DNA from: Poronia punctata
Lineage: Eukaryota; Ascomycota; Sordariomycetes; Xylariales; Xylariaceae
Assembly (NCBI GenBank): GCA_022579005.1
Contig: MU401463.1
Location: forward strand, 1 to 64,000
Length of the DNA stretch: 64,000 bases
Direction of reading: 5' to 3'
The notes beneath the pieces are model-generated. The model was not told the DNA's origin and made no database searches. It worked only from the letters and a program-made list of their open reading frames with translations. Shown one piece after another: positions 33,243-45,200 of this stretch. The position numbers and the translations under genes were made by a program. The first letter of the stretch is position 1. Each line of letters starts with the position of its first letter.

Positions 33243-34038
33243 ACATTTGGGTAACATCGCAGGTCGATATAATAGCGGCGCCTATTGACCGCAGCTGGGT
33301 AAGACTCGGTAGTCTCCTATGGTTTATGACTTATCGAATGTTTCCCACCTCAACCGGCCTGTGCTGATTTCTCCGCCTTCGCGATGGGGGTCATGGAGGA
33401 ATAGGGAGGCAGGCTATTCGGGTGGGAAGAAACCCTCCACATACTGCATGCTTTGTCAAAGCCATATGATATATCGTGCTGCTTTCGTCTAGTGCGGCTA
33501 TAAGACTATAAGACGGAGTGCCCTTGACGATTAAAAGAACGAATGTCCGCTTATTCACCCAATATTTTTGGATGAAATCATACATGCTGGTGTCGTGCAT
33601 AATCGCAACTCCTATATGGTCACAATATCTCATTATTTGCTCCGACCCTCTTTCCCGAGACCGGACTCGAGAATCTCCGCAATCAGCCCCCCTTGTTCGG
33701 GAATACACTGCCGGGAAGGATCCGTTGCGGAGAACGTCAATGCGGCATGCTTGGTATTTTGCTAGTAGGTAGTCTACTCAGCACTTATAGAAAGGATCGA
33801 GCTAGAGGCAGTGGGGCCAGGATATAGCCCAGCTTTGGCGGGTGAGTTGGAGCCGGGGGTGCCGGGGTTAATATAATATAAATAGGTATTGAGCTTGCAT
33901 TTCCAAGTCCTTTCAGCCTAACATTGGATTGTTGCGCGGTATTCTCAAGTGTCAAGCTAGCCACTATTTACCTAGGACCAGATATTTCACTATTGTCACA
34001 GCCATAGTTTAGGTATACCAAGTAGCGTTACCCCAAAA
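33243..34038. other. Intergenic spacer
   Basis: Between the permease stop and the aldehyde dehydrogenase ATG on the same strand. Downstream TACCTAGG at about 33970. No gene seen. Confidence 0.5.
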
Positions 34039-35645
34039 ATGGCTACCACACTAGACTTCTCCTCGTTCTACAACGTGATCGACGGCAAGACATCCACCAC
34101 CGCGCAGGCTTCGAACAATAATGTCAACCCGGCGACATTAGAGCCTACTCCCCGCGTGCCCCTTAGCACCCGGGAAGATGTCGACCGCGCCGTTGAAGCG
34201 GCCCGGAAAGCGGCAGTATCCTGGGCCGCAGTGCCTTGGGAGGAGCGCCGCGAAGCAATCCGCAAATTCGCTGATGCCATCGATGAAAACGCTGAAGAGT
34301 TCGCCAAATTGCTTGTGATGCAACAGGGGAAAGCGGTGAGTAGTTAACTAGCCTAACTACCTAGGTTATCTCCCCCGCGCGAGGCCAAGCCCGCCCCCGA
34401 CGCTGACATCGTCGTAAAACCAGCCAATGTGGGCAAAACACGAAATCGCATCAAGCACAGAATGGCTGCGCGGTCTCGCGAACCTATCGATACCCGTAGA
34501 GGTCATCGAAGACACCCCTGACCGCAAGGTAATCTCGCGGTACACGCCGCTCGGAGTCGCGGTTGGGATCGTGCCTTGGAACTTCCCCGTATCGCTAGCC
34601 TGCGCGAAACTAGCACCGGCAATCCTCACCGGGAATGCCTTTATCTGGAAGCCGTCGCCCTTCAGCCCGCATTGCAGCCTCAAGGTTGCCGAGTTGGGAG
34701 CGCGATTCTTTCCTCCCGGTGTCTTACAAGTGCTAAGCGGCGACGATACCCTCGGCCCTTTACTAACGGCCCACCCGGGCGTCAACGTCGTAAATTTCAC
34801 CGGCTCTGTCCCCGTGGGTAAGAAGATCGCGGAGACGTGCAGTCGCTCGTTGAAGCGGTTCACGCTTGAGCTGGGCGGGAATGACGCGGCCATCGTGTGC
34901 GCCGATGTCGATCCCGTGGAAGTCGCTACGAAGATTGGTGTTGTGGCGTTTTGCAATGCCGGCCAGATATGTATTGCCGTGAAGCGGCTGTATGTTCATG
35001 AAGCGGTCTACGATGCCGTGCTGGCTGCGCTGGTGGGATTCGCGCAAAGTCTGAAATTGGGTGTTGAGGAAGATGCTTTCGTCGGCCCTGTCGCGAATAA
35101 ACCCCAGTATGAGCGCGTGTTGGGTCTTCTCGCGGAAATCGAACGGGCTAATCTTACGCTCGCAACGGGAAGCACGCGGCCGGTAGAGGGGATGAAGGGG
35201 TATTACATAGCACCTACGGTCATTGATAACCCGCCCGAGGACTCACCCATAGTCGCCGAGGAACAGTTCGGTAAGTTACTTACTTACTTACACACAGAGG
35301 TCGCTTGTCTGTATGTATAAGAAAGTTTTTGAACCGAAAGCTAACCAGTTGAGAAAAATAGCCCCTATACTCCCCGTTATGAAATGGTCCGATGAATCCG
35401 ATGTTATCCGCAGAGCGAATGGGACTGAGCTGGGCCTCGGCGCTTCTGTTTGGACCCGGGACGCCGAACAAGGGGAGCGTATATCGAACCAGCTCCAGGC
35501 TGGGAATGTTTGGGTAAACTGCCACGCCGAGTTGCAACCCAACACCCCGTTCCCCGGTCATAAAGAAAGTGGCTTCGGGGCGGAGATGGGTGTCGAGGGT
35601 TTGAAGGCGTTTTGTAATGTTCAGGCTGTATACAGACGGTCGTGA
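34039..35645 (+). CDS. NAD(P)-dependent aldehyde dehydrogenase
   Basis: Three exons (34039-34335, 34424-35270, 35362-35645) give 475 residues, the normal ALDH length. Landmarks in order: VGIVPWNFPVSLACAKLAPA (cofactor-binding entry), FTGSVPVGKKI, LELGGND with general-base Glu248, FCNAGQICIAVKR with nucleophile Cys282, then EEQF, SDESDVIRRANGTELGLGASVWT and FPGHKESGFGAEMGVEGL near the end. It oxidises an aldehyde to a carboxylic acid in a family-typical way; the substrate is not readable. A glycine usual after EEQF is Ala here if intron 2 is spliced as given. Intron 1 (88 nt) carries an ACCTAGGT palindrome at 34359-34366. No targeting peptide is evident, so it is probably cytosolic. Confidence 0.92.
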
Positions 35646-36399
35646 ATTACAGGATGAACTGCTCGTAAGGGGATGCTCCAGAATAGGGGATACAGGAAGC
35701 ACCTACAAAAATGGCACATAGCTAAAGTGCCTACGTATATACACATGATCTGTTTTTGGTGTCGATCAAATACGTTTTCTTGACGGTTGGTAGGGCGACT
35801 TCGACCTGCATGGACAACGCAACGACATAGGTAACGTTGTGCGAATTTTAACTTCAACTCTAGAGTTTACGCTTCCTTTCCCTGGGGACAAATCTGATAA
35901 TTAAAATACTACTTGTTTGCGTTTTCTGCGGACTTAATAACATTCAACATGTTGAAGGGTTAAAACTTGAATTACCTAAGAGTAAGGTGTCTGCTTCTTG
36001 TAGAAAAGAAGACTGGAAAAACAATAGGGGCAAAGACTATGCATTTACGTGGCATCCAGAATTAGCTGCTTTTTCGAATATAGTATGTAACTAAACCGTA
36101 GTTAAAACAGCAAAAATTTTGACATTCGTTATATGCATATACTATTTGGATGGCACTTTCTAGACGCATGATGTCATACCCGCGGGAGCTATCTCCTGAA
36201 TTTCGATGTTTACCGACTGGGACCACGTTTTACATGTACCTAGTATCCATATAATCTACCTACACATACAACTAATTCTAAGGAAAAAACTCGAGTTAAT
36301 TACATGAGGATGATTTCCAGGACCAGGTAACCCAGTTAATCGTGCCACTTGCGCGGATCCATGAGGAGGGCCGACCCCGACAAGAAAGGATAAAGGACA
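35646..36399. other. Intergenic spacer
   Basis: Moderately AT-rich sequence between the aldehyde dehydrogenase stop and the phospholipase ATG. No gene or repeat seen. Confidence 0.5.
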
Positions 36400-38973
36400 A
36401 TGAGGACTGGCCAAAGAACTCACTTAATAGATCGCGCATGGCGGCGGACCGCCCAGCACTTGCCGATCTTTGTCCGTGGAAACCAGAACCGGCTACCTTT
36501 GGCCAATGGTAAAGGGCTCCCAAGGGGCTTCTTTAGCTCGAGCGGGAAAAAGCAACAAGCTGGTATAGGACCCTATGCGACGCCTGCTTCCATCTTCCTA
36601 GGCGGCCTGCTTATATACACCCTCTACCCAGGCGACGAGCTTCGTCGGGCTCGGCTTACGAGTGAGGCCAAGTTCAACCAACAGAACGTCAGTGCATCTC
36701 CAAGGCGATATGAAAACAGTAAAGCTGCTCAAGATGGCGATAACGCAGAGGCAAAGCCGGAAGCCGAGCCTACGGCTTGGGACTCATTCACCAAGCGTTT
36801 TGACGACTTTTCAAATATGACAGATATCGAATGGTCGTCAATACCTGACAAGATCGTCGACCTGGTCCTGCCCGAATGGTACAAGGCTATCCCGCGGCAG
36901 ATAAGAAAACTGCAGAGCGAACTCGGCATGACCAAAGGATCTCTAGCTGATGAGATATGGCGCGAGGCCAAGGATCCGTATGTGCATCCGGAAATCCAGT
37001 ACTCGGCCTCCGTCCGTGTATCGAGCGATCTTTGTGAAGACGAAAAAGAGTTCCTCTCCCGGCGGAGGAAAGTGGCAGTCGCAGCCTTGGCTCGATACTT
37101 GGGCTTGGACGAGAAGGATATCAACCCGGCCGATGTACCCACCATTGCCATATGTGGCTCAGGCGGCGGACTGCGCGCTCTAGTCGCAGGAGCAGGCTCG
37201 CTCTTGGCGACACAAGAAGACGGGCTCTTTGATTGTGTCACGTACACCTCGGGCGTCAGCGGGTCCTGCTGGCTACAGTCCCTCTATAATTCCTCGCTTT
37301 CGGAGCGCCGTCTGGATCGCTTGGTGGACCATCTCAAGGCTAGACTCGGGGTCCATTTCGCTTTCCCACCTGCCGCCTTTTCCGCCGTCACAACCTCTCC
37401 CACCAACAAGTTGCTACTTAGTAGTATGGTTGAGAAGCTTAGAGGTGACCCCAACGCTAGTTTCGGATTGGTCGATGTCTACGGAATATTGTTGGCATCA
37501 AGGCTCCTAGTGCCGAAGGGTGAATTAGGTGTGGACGAGAAAGATTATAAGCTCTCCAACCAACGAGAATACATAAAATACGGCCAAAATCCGTTGCCTA
37601 TATACACGGCCGTGAGACACGAGATACCAGATATCGCGCCGGCTGCCTCACCCTCACCGTCAGAGGAGGCGAAAGAGATCGCCAAACAGGAAGGCTGGTT
37701 CCAATGGTTCGAGCTCACGCCGTACGAGTTTTTCTGCGAAGAGTTCAATGCGGGTATACCGACGTGGGCCATGGGACGGAGGTTTGATCGCGGCAAAGAC
37801 GTCTTACCAGAGAATGGCTCGCATCTGCCCGAGTTGAGAATGCCGCTATTGATGGGACTCTTTGGGTCCGCATTTTGCGCAACTCTAAGCCATTATTACC
37901 GCGAGATACGGCCACTTGTACGCCGTCTCACTGGTTTCGTGGCAATCGACGAGCTGATATATGAATACAATGGCGATCTGGAAAAGGTTCATCCTAGTAA
38001 GTAATTTTTTGAATTGGTGTTTTCTCCCCCTTTCTTCTTTTCCCTCTTTGCTCCGTACAAATGCCAATGACTGACCTATAATCAAGTCGATCCGGCGTCC
38101 GTCCCCAACTTTGTCTACGGCATGGATTCTGAGCTACGATTCACGACGCCAACAAGCATCCACAAACAACCATATATCCAACTAATGGATGCCGGCATGT
38201 CGAATAATTTGCCGATATACCCTTTGCTCCGACCAGGCCGCGATGTCGACATCGTAGTAGCGTTCGACGCCTCTGCCGATATTAAGACAGACAATTGGCT
38301 CTCTGTAGCGGATGGTTACGCCCGCCAACGTGGGGTCAAGGGTTGGCCTCTAGGCGTCGGCTGGCCTAAAGGAACAGAGCCTCCTGGCAAAATCGAAGAA
38401 CAGCTCGACAAAGCACAGGCCGGATCACCGGCTGATGCAGAAGCAAAGTTAGAGCAAGCGCAAAAAGACGAAATGCAACACCAAGCAGATTCGGGAGCTG
38501 ACAGAGCCAAGTCGCAGCACGACCAATCCCACCCGGAGGACTCGGACCTAGGCTACTGCACCGTGTGGGTCGGCACGACAGAAGAGCGCTCGACTGAGCC
38601 CCCACCACCATCTAAAGCACTGACAGACGATACGTCATGGCAGCTGATGGAGCCGAATGCCGGCCTCACGCTTGTATACCTACCTTTTCTCGCCAACCCG
38701 GGTAAGGTGCCAGGCGTGGACCCGGCTCGGAACGACTACATGAGCACGTGGAACTTTGTGTACACACCAGAGCAGGTCGATAATGTGGTCGCACTCGCCA
38801 GGGCCAACTATGACGAGGGAAAGGACAAAATCAAGCGATGCGTACGCGCCGTGTACGAGCGCAAGAAGAAGATACGCGAACAAGCCGAGGCCGACGCCCG
38901 GAACGAGCGGTATAGAAGACGCTTGAGGAAAGGCGATCTGGGCAAACTTGGAGAGGGTGATCATTTTAGTTGA
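36400..38973 (+). CDS. cPLA2-type phospholipase with N-terminal membrane segment
   Basis: Two exons (36400-37996, 38087-38973) give 827 residues. The N-terminus is basic and Ser-rich (RAWRRTAQHLPIFVRGNQNR, then RGFFSSSGKK), followed by a hydrophobic segment ASIFLGGLLIYTLYPGDEL near residue 65-85. This layout suggests a mitochondrial presequence plus an inner-membrane anchor, by inference. The catalytic module has GSGGGLRALVAGAGSL near 249 (oxyanion loop), the nucleophile elbow SGVSGSCW with Ser287, and the paired Asp567 in LMDAGMSNNLPIYPLL. These are the hallmarks of group IVA-like phospholipase A2 / fungal lysophospholipase (PLA2c domain), which hydrolyse fatty-acyl esters of phospholipids. 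The C-terminal part has an inserted Gln/Ala/Glu-rich helix and ends in a basic coiled segment. Confidence 0.9.
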
Positions 38974-39960
38974 ACGAGTCGATGAAATTCATCAATACGT
39001 CCACAGTCTTCGGATATTCATACCCTTTATTCATGATACCCCCACTCACATTCTGAGCTCCCTCAAGACCCCATTCGGTGGGCGTCCCTTGTTCTGAGCG
39101 GTGTTCGGAAGAACCCTCTGGTGAAGACAGCGACAGCGACGACTTTACAATTTTGATACCGTTTGTGTATTGGCGGTGCGCTAGTTTCAGTTCAAGATGA
39201 GCGAGTCTTGCCTATACCTATCGTACTCACCTACGATACTCCAAGAAACGAGGAGGAGATCCGTCCCTTTTGTACATTATTATTATACATAATACATTCG
39301 TGAGGGTGGTGTATAGAAAGGAGATTGTAGATAAGAGAGGCGGAGAAGAGAAGAGAAGAGGTGCTCGTCGTAGACGGCATCATGGAGAAAACCGTACATA
39401 AGTATTCATTCCACTTTCACGATACATCAATCAAAACATAAAGATAACCAATTCCACACACAACACGTTGTGACCTAACTGGTTACTTTAAAATGATATA
39501 TATACACTTTATTAAAAGAATAGGTTGTACGTAGGCCGATCTTCCTATCCTCGTCCCAATCCCTAATGCATCCGTTGTGCGAAACGGGTGGGTTGCTGTG
39601 TGTGTGTGTGTATGGTATGTATGTATTCTACATGTTGTTTGGTTTCCCCTTTCTACCCCTCCGTCCCTATTTCAGGATAGATTTGAGTTTGATATGATAC
39701 ACGGGATTCTTTTCCTCATGGCTCTCTCAACGCACCATCGAGTTTGAGTTCATAGGGAGCCTCGCCCTTTCCCTTCTTCTTCTTTCTTCTTCTGCCTCTC
39801 CCCTTATTGATTTTGCTCGTTCATTGTGTGTGTATATGCGTGCGCGGTTATAGGTAGCTTTCCAATCGTACATGGTCTCCATGAAGCGGGCTAATTCTTA
39901 CATTTTCCCCCCGTCCTCTTTCGTACAAATGATAAGGAGATGGAGCTGTTTTTTTCTTTC
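38974..39960. other. Convergent 3' spacer
   Basis: Lies between the ends of the phospholipase (+) and mL44 (-) genes. It contains a GAGAA-type purine repeat (39346-39360), a (GT)n run near 39598-39611 and pyrimidine-rich CTTCTTCTT near 39775-39797. No gene seen. Confidence 0.5.
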
Positions 39961-41205
39961 TTATGATATTATCTCGCCTATATCGACGTAGGCAGGCTTC
40001 CAGGGCGCAGCATCTTCCACCAGGGTATCGCTGGGCACGCCAACATCGCCTGGGCTGTATAGGTACCACGACTTGAGCGCGTTGATGGCCGCGGCTGTCT
40101 TGGCACTGTCGAGGCTAGGTCCAGCGGCCTCGCCGAGCTTATCGTAGCCGCTGTAGATGCCGACGACGAACACGGGCGTCCTACTCAAGCGACCAGTCTC
40201 GCTTACCAGTCGTGCGACGGGCGGGTCGAAGTCCTCGCGCGCGCACAGCTTCACCAGTTCGCGCTGTGGGAGGTTGAACGCGAACATGTTGGCCAGGTCT
40301 AGCTGTCTGGACAGCACGTGGGCCTTGATGAACGTCTTGGCCGCCTCGCTTCCGCAGTACAGGTGTATCAGGCCGATGACTGAACGCACAAAGTGTGCGC
40401 GTGCCGTCTCCTCGACGCTATCGATGTACTCACGGGGTTGGTTCGGATCCTTGGGCGGGATTGTCGGCTGCTTGATCTCTATTTTGTCGCCGAAGACGTC
40501 GTCGTAGACCACTCGGCTGCTCATGCCGCGGCGCCATCTAAACTTTGCCTGCTCTACGGAATGCGAACGCTCGTAGCCGTTCCTGTGTACCTTGACCGTC
40601 TCCCCGTCGGCCGAAAATTGCAGGTATCCCGGGTCGACCTCCTCGCCAGGGGCCGCGGCGGCTTCTACACCCCAGGCCCGGGCAATCCGGGCTAGGGTGG
40701 CGTCTCCGGTGTATCCCTTCATGGCGGAGAACAGGATGGCCAGGGGTAAACGCGGGTATTTCATGACGAGCCACTCCGATGCATAGTAGTAGAGCAGAGA
40801 AGCTCCGAAACCCGCAAGGTTAGCGTTGTTGAACCGAGGATGAGGGTCGGCGGACGGGTCTACCAGGGCTCGTGCGAGAGCTTGTCGGGGAATTTTGGAG
40901 GAGAGGGAGAGTCGTGCGTGGAGGGCCGCGAGTTTGGCAGACTGCAACGCCCTTTCAGGATGCGGCGAAGGAAGGGTCCGTTGCGGCTTGGTAATGGCTG
41001 AAGAATCTTCATGGGTGTCCTCCACTTCGTCGAAAAGGGCCTCGGCCGGCACCGCCGTGGATTGACATCTTATTTGGGAGTGCAATGCAGTCGGTGTTGA
41101 TCTCGACGCCCTTAATACTGATACTCGCGAGGAAGCGGTTATAGACCGGACGGGCGCAGTGGCGAGCCACTGGCGCGACAGTTGGCCAATCCGTATCCTT
41201 TTCAT
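39961..41205 (-). CDS. MRPL3: Mitochondrial large-subunit ribosomal protein mL44 (Mrpl3)
   Basis: Single exon of 414 residues from ATG 41205. The first 50 residues are basic with many Ser and Thr (MKRIRIGQLSRQWLATAPVR), a mitochondrial presequence. A catalytically dead RNase III-like domain follows (about 85-275; RFNNANLAGFGASLLYYYAS, KYPRLPLAILFSAMKGYTGD), then a dsRNA-binding-like C-terminal domain (LPQRELVKLCAREDFDPPVARLVSE, FVVGIYSGYDKLGEAAGPSL). mL44 is a structural protein of the large mitoribosomal subunit near the peptide exit region. The open frame continues 234 bp upstream of this ATG, but that part does not look like this family and begins without an ATG, so the start at 41205 is preferred. 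Divergent from the next gene across 508 bp. Confidence 0.93.
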   Translation of the reverse strand: MKRIRIGQLSRQWLATAPVRSITASSRVSVLRASRSTPTALHSQIRCQSTAVPAEALFDEVEDTHEDSSAITKPQRTLPSPHPERALQSAKLAALHARLSLSSKIPRQALARALVDPSADPHPRFNNANLAGFGASLLYYYASEWLVMKYPRLPLAILFSAMKGYTGDATLARIARAWGVEAAAAPGEEVDPGYLQFSADGETVKVHRNGYERSHSVEQAKFRWRRGMSSRVVYDDVFGDKIEIKQPTIPPKDPNQPREYIDSVEETARAHFVRSVIGLIHLYCGSEAAKTFIKAHVLSRQLDLANMFAFNLPQRELVKLCAREDFDPPVARLVSETGRLSRTPVFVVGIYSGYDKLGEAAGPSLDSAKTAAAINALKSWYLYSPGDVGVPSDTLVEDAAPWKPAYVDIGEIIS

Positions 41206-41713
41206 GTTGGTTTTTTTTGTTATACGGAGTCGCTCACCCCACCGTGTTGCAATTCCCCCGGGACACGAGTTGGGCGGCTTGGGGTATCTCGGAAAAAACG
41301 CTGGTAGATGTCGTCTCGTGTCTGGCCCAGAAAAAGTTTCTGAGACGGGATGCTTGGTGCTAATAAGACCCAGTGCAGCTGGGTGCCAGTGCAAAGGCAG
41401 TTCAGCACTCAGGAGCAGTAGGTACTTTGCACTTAGCACTTTGCCCTGGACCGTGCACTGGGTTCCACACCTAGCTCAACAGGTACCCGTGTACAGGCGG
41501 GTGGACCTGAAGGGCTCAGGAACAATCGGACTAACTATTGGCCAGGTTACTCTTGGAGTGGGCCTCTTGGCATCAATGATGAGAGCTGCACGACACCAGG
41601 TGTAGACGGCCGAGCTCATCGACTTCTGGCGACTGCAGTTCTCAATTAACCCTCAAATCTACAAGCAACGTTCTCCGAGACCCAAGGGATACCATTCGTT
41701 GCAGAACAACAAG
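41206..41713. promoter_or_regulatory. Divergent promoter region, mL44 / complex I subunit
   Basis: 508 bp between two start codons of mitochondrial-protein genes on opposite strands. It contains an inverted CCAAT box (ATTGG at 41537-41541), the site type used by the HAP complex that regulates many respiratory genes. Shared control is inference. Confidence 0.5.
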
Positions 41714-42220
41714 ATGGTGAGTTCCCCATGACAGGCGCAGAAACTGCATACAGCTAACACAAGAATAGGGTGGCGGTCCTCGAGTCCCGTAAGCCAACGC
41801 GATGAATCCCCAAAGCTCCGTCATCCGAACGAACATCGATCACCTAATAAATACTCGAACAGGTATCCCAAGCACGTCTGGTCACCGGCCGGTGGCTGGT
41901 ACGCTCAGCCCGCCAATTGGAAGAGAAATACGGCCGTCTTCATGGGAGTCATTATCGGCATCACAGCTTTCACATGGAAACTGAGCGGCGAGCTAGAATA
42001 TAGACACAAGATGCCCGAGCCCGGCTCATTCTTCCCCAGCAGATAGTACGTTTTGTCCACGTACACTGCCCTCGAACGCCAACCCTCGCAATATCCGATT
42101 TCCCCTTTCGCTTTTCGTATTAGGATTGAAACTAACGCGTCGTCAAACAGTTGGAGCAGACAGTATAAGGAATACGAGGCGGAACGAAGGGCCAAGGCCG
42201 AGGGAAAGAGCGACTCTTAA
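41714..42220 (+). CDS. Small single-pass mitochondrial protein, probable complex I accessory subunit (NUUM-like)
   Basis: Four coding exons: 41714-41716 (only the ATG), 41769-41788 (20 nt), 41863-42045 and 42151-42220, giving 91 residues. The joined N-terminus is MGGGPRVPYPKHVWSPAGGW, followed by YAQPANWKRNTAVFMG, one membrane helix (GVIIGITAFTWKLSG), then YRHKMPEPGSFFPSRYWSRQ and a charged C-terminus. From memory this pattern matches a small accessory subunit of fungal NADH:ubiquinone oxidoreductase found in filamentous fungi and Yarrowia; the exact subunit name is tentative. All introns are GT-AG and frame-preserving. It is divergent from a mitoribosomal gene, which fits. It is too short and split to appear in a simple ORF scan. 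Confidence 0.8.
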
Positions 42221-45200
42221 GCGATCGTTATCGCTGTGTACATATATACCCTTCGGTACTGGGAATTTAAGGATCATTCAAGGCAAAACTTCGAGGTTCC
42301 GTCGAATTAAAAGACACGAAAATAATCAATACCAGATATTGGTATTACCACGTGGACTGGCTTGTATATAGCTTCTGTCCATACAATCAACAATTACGAT
42401 TTGTTCTCCAAACACGTTATATTGCGTTCGGGGACTTTCCAAGGCACCTCTGTGGATGGATATGGAAGCTGTGAAGGATGACAGACGCCCTTTCTGCGCA
42501 GTTAGTCATTCGCATCCTACACCCGAAGTGACGATATAATTGCCGCACTGCCATATCATAGGTTTGATTTAACATATAGAGGGTATGTCTTCAACGACCC
42601 CTTTGCTCTTAAATGGCCACCCACATATTGTCCTCGTTAATGGGGGTTTGACATGAAGCTCTACCCCTATAACTGTCATAGGTCACTATCGAGTCACAGC
42701 AACACCCCAGGCAGCGAGGGGACATAAGCTCTAACACTAGGACGTAAGTTAAGTACGTGGTCAGGCTCAGGTACGGGTTGTGAGTGCCGCCCCTGCCCCC
42801 TTGAAATCTGAATCAGTCTGAAATATCGACCGATAACACAAGACGTATGATGCTTAACATGCTCAGTCGATGATACGCTTCCGCCAATCTTTCGGCACGG
42901 TGAGAATATCTCAACCCACCGCTCCCTTACTGTCCAGCTTCAGCGGTATTACGTCTTGGATACCTGTTCAGACGACATGCACCTGTCTAAACCTGTGGAC
43001 ATTGTTGGAGATAAGTGGTCAGGATCGGATCTGATATGGCAATCTAACCCACGGAGTCTTTAACTCCAGTCAACTGTTGGTGAAAGCCCGCAGTTTCCTA
43101 TGTACCGCCTATCTTACTTTGGGTATGATAACAGCCAATTCGTGAAGCGGCAGATACCCTCTGAGCCTATATAAAGTCCGCGCACAGACACGTATATATA
43201 AACTGATTTACTAATCATGACGATGCCACGGCCTATCTACTGAAGGCTACCATGTCGTACGTCAAGTGTAGTCTGTGGCCAGATACTGCCGATTTATACC
43301 GAACGACCACCATGTTTGTTTCGGTGCACCATATGATTGCTCGGTGGCTTATTTGCTATCTACATATCAATCTAGAACCAACCACTCACCCGAGGGGGCC
43401 AACTGCATACATATTGTGTATTGAATGTAGGTTAGGAAGAGTATCGGATGCAACAATCCCCGCCACAGCATTGCTACGTGGGGTCAGAATAGACCATGTA
43501 TATCGCGCTTTTCTGCCGTGTTTCGGTATAATGCAAGTATACTTTGCAGCCATTGACTGAGGAGTATTGGGCCCCATGTTTCGACTACCTAGCCGCTTAA
43601 CCTAGAAGTATTGGTTTATGTATGGGATCGCGGTTGTAGAAACGGATGTGTCTCTGGTCTTGTGACTTGGAATACCTCCTATCTTGTGACACCAGAAAAC
43701 ATGCTACATCGTAGCGCTTATTGGTTATGTTTGTGGGGATACCTACTCATCTACCGACATACAGTATGTGTACCCGGAGTTTATATTTACCCATGTATAT
43801 AAGTTGACTAGATAGTTGATATATATGTATGTAGTTGTCCTGTTGTTCGGTCAGCGTATAAGGCTGGTGGGATGGCATCATCATTCTGTACAAGTAAAGA
43901 GGGTGGGATTTTGATAGGGAGCTACTCGTAATTGTTCTGGAACATGGACAAATTGTGGGACAAGGGAACGAGCAAGGTAAAACAAAATCCAATTTCCCGC
44001 GTGAGACAGAACAGCGTTCGTCTCAGTTGTGTGATCGGCGCTGATAAAAGATAGGGTGAGAATGTGAGTGCCGTTTTGCCGGTGTTTTAAAGATCGGGCT
44101 CAAAAGCACTTGCAAACGTCAAAAAGACGCTTCACAGACATGTTACAGCACTGCATTCTGTTCTCAAGGGAGACTCAGGTAATATAATACATTTTGAAGC
44201 TTTGTCATTGTACTGGTAATCGTGAAAGATAAGAAAGGATGAGGAAGCAATTCATTCTCAGAGGTTGCGGGACGCTGGTGTTACCTGTTCACAACTATAT
44301 TCTGTGATACCATATCATTTGACAACACTAGGGAGTGAAGAGATATGACATCTTCTGGATCTTATACGCGTTATGCTTTTTTTCCTGCGTCGGAGATTTG
44401 TTGTCATTGCCACTCGTATACACAAGAGAGCCATGACATTATCCTGTCATCAATTAGGTATCTCCTCAATGGCTTCTGCTTCCAGTTGCCAGCACCAGTT
44501 GTTCGAGGACAAAAACCACTCTCCCGAAACAGTTCTGGATGACGGCTACTTGACAAGGTACACAGATACATGTACCTACTCGTACATTGTTGATGGTCTC
44601 GGCGTGAAAAAGCTCACCTCGCCTAGTCCAGCTATGGGTTAGCCGCCCTTATAGCTCTCCAACGTCTTATGGAGTTTGGAACAACTCCCAGTATCCGATT
44701 GGACAACCCCTGTCGGGCAATTTTACTTCTTTTTAGCTTTACTACAGATGGCGCTAGTTTCACACAACTCAACAAGGTTACTCGGCCTAAGTCATCCTCA
44801 TTAATAATACAGGTACCTAATAAGGGGCATACTCAGCTTCTTGTTACCTTGAAAGGTGCCCTTGTAGGAGAAATATCTCAGAACACAGAGGAAAAGTACA
44901 AAGTATTAAGATGAATGCAGGAGCTCACTGCCGATAGGGCATGCAGGGTATTTAAATAGACAGCTGGCTGTGTGTGGCAGCAATGCAGCTTTGCACACAT
45001 CAACAAGCTTGGTCTCGTTCACTTCTAAGCTGCTTTCATGCAACTTGGCGCTTTGCAGAATGTTGTACTCATTATGATGGACGTTGTCTACTCGTAGGTG
45101 TGGTCAGTCCAATGTCATGTTTGCAATCAATTCAAATACCTGTCAGATATGTACATGCAGGAAGTGGTCATCGTTGCTATGCAGCTTGATACGAGCGCTG

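Noticed and set aside
34366..34956. 196-codon minus-strand ORF
   Set aside because: Antisense to the aldehyde dehydrogenase, which has all its catalytic motifs on the other strand.
41206..41439. Upstream in-frame extension of mL44
   Set aside because: Begins without ATG, has no family likeness, and the ATG at 41205 starts a proper mitochondrial presequence.
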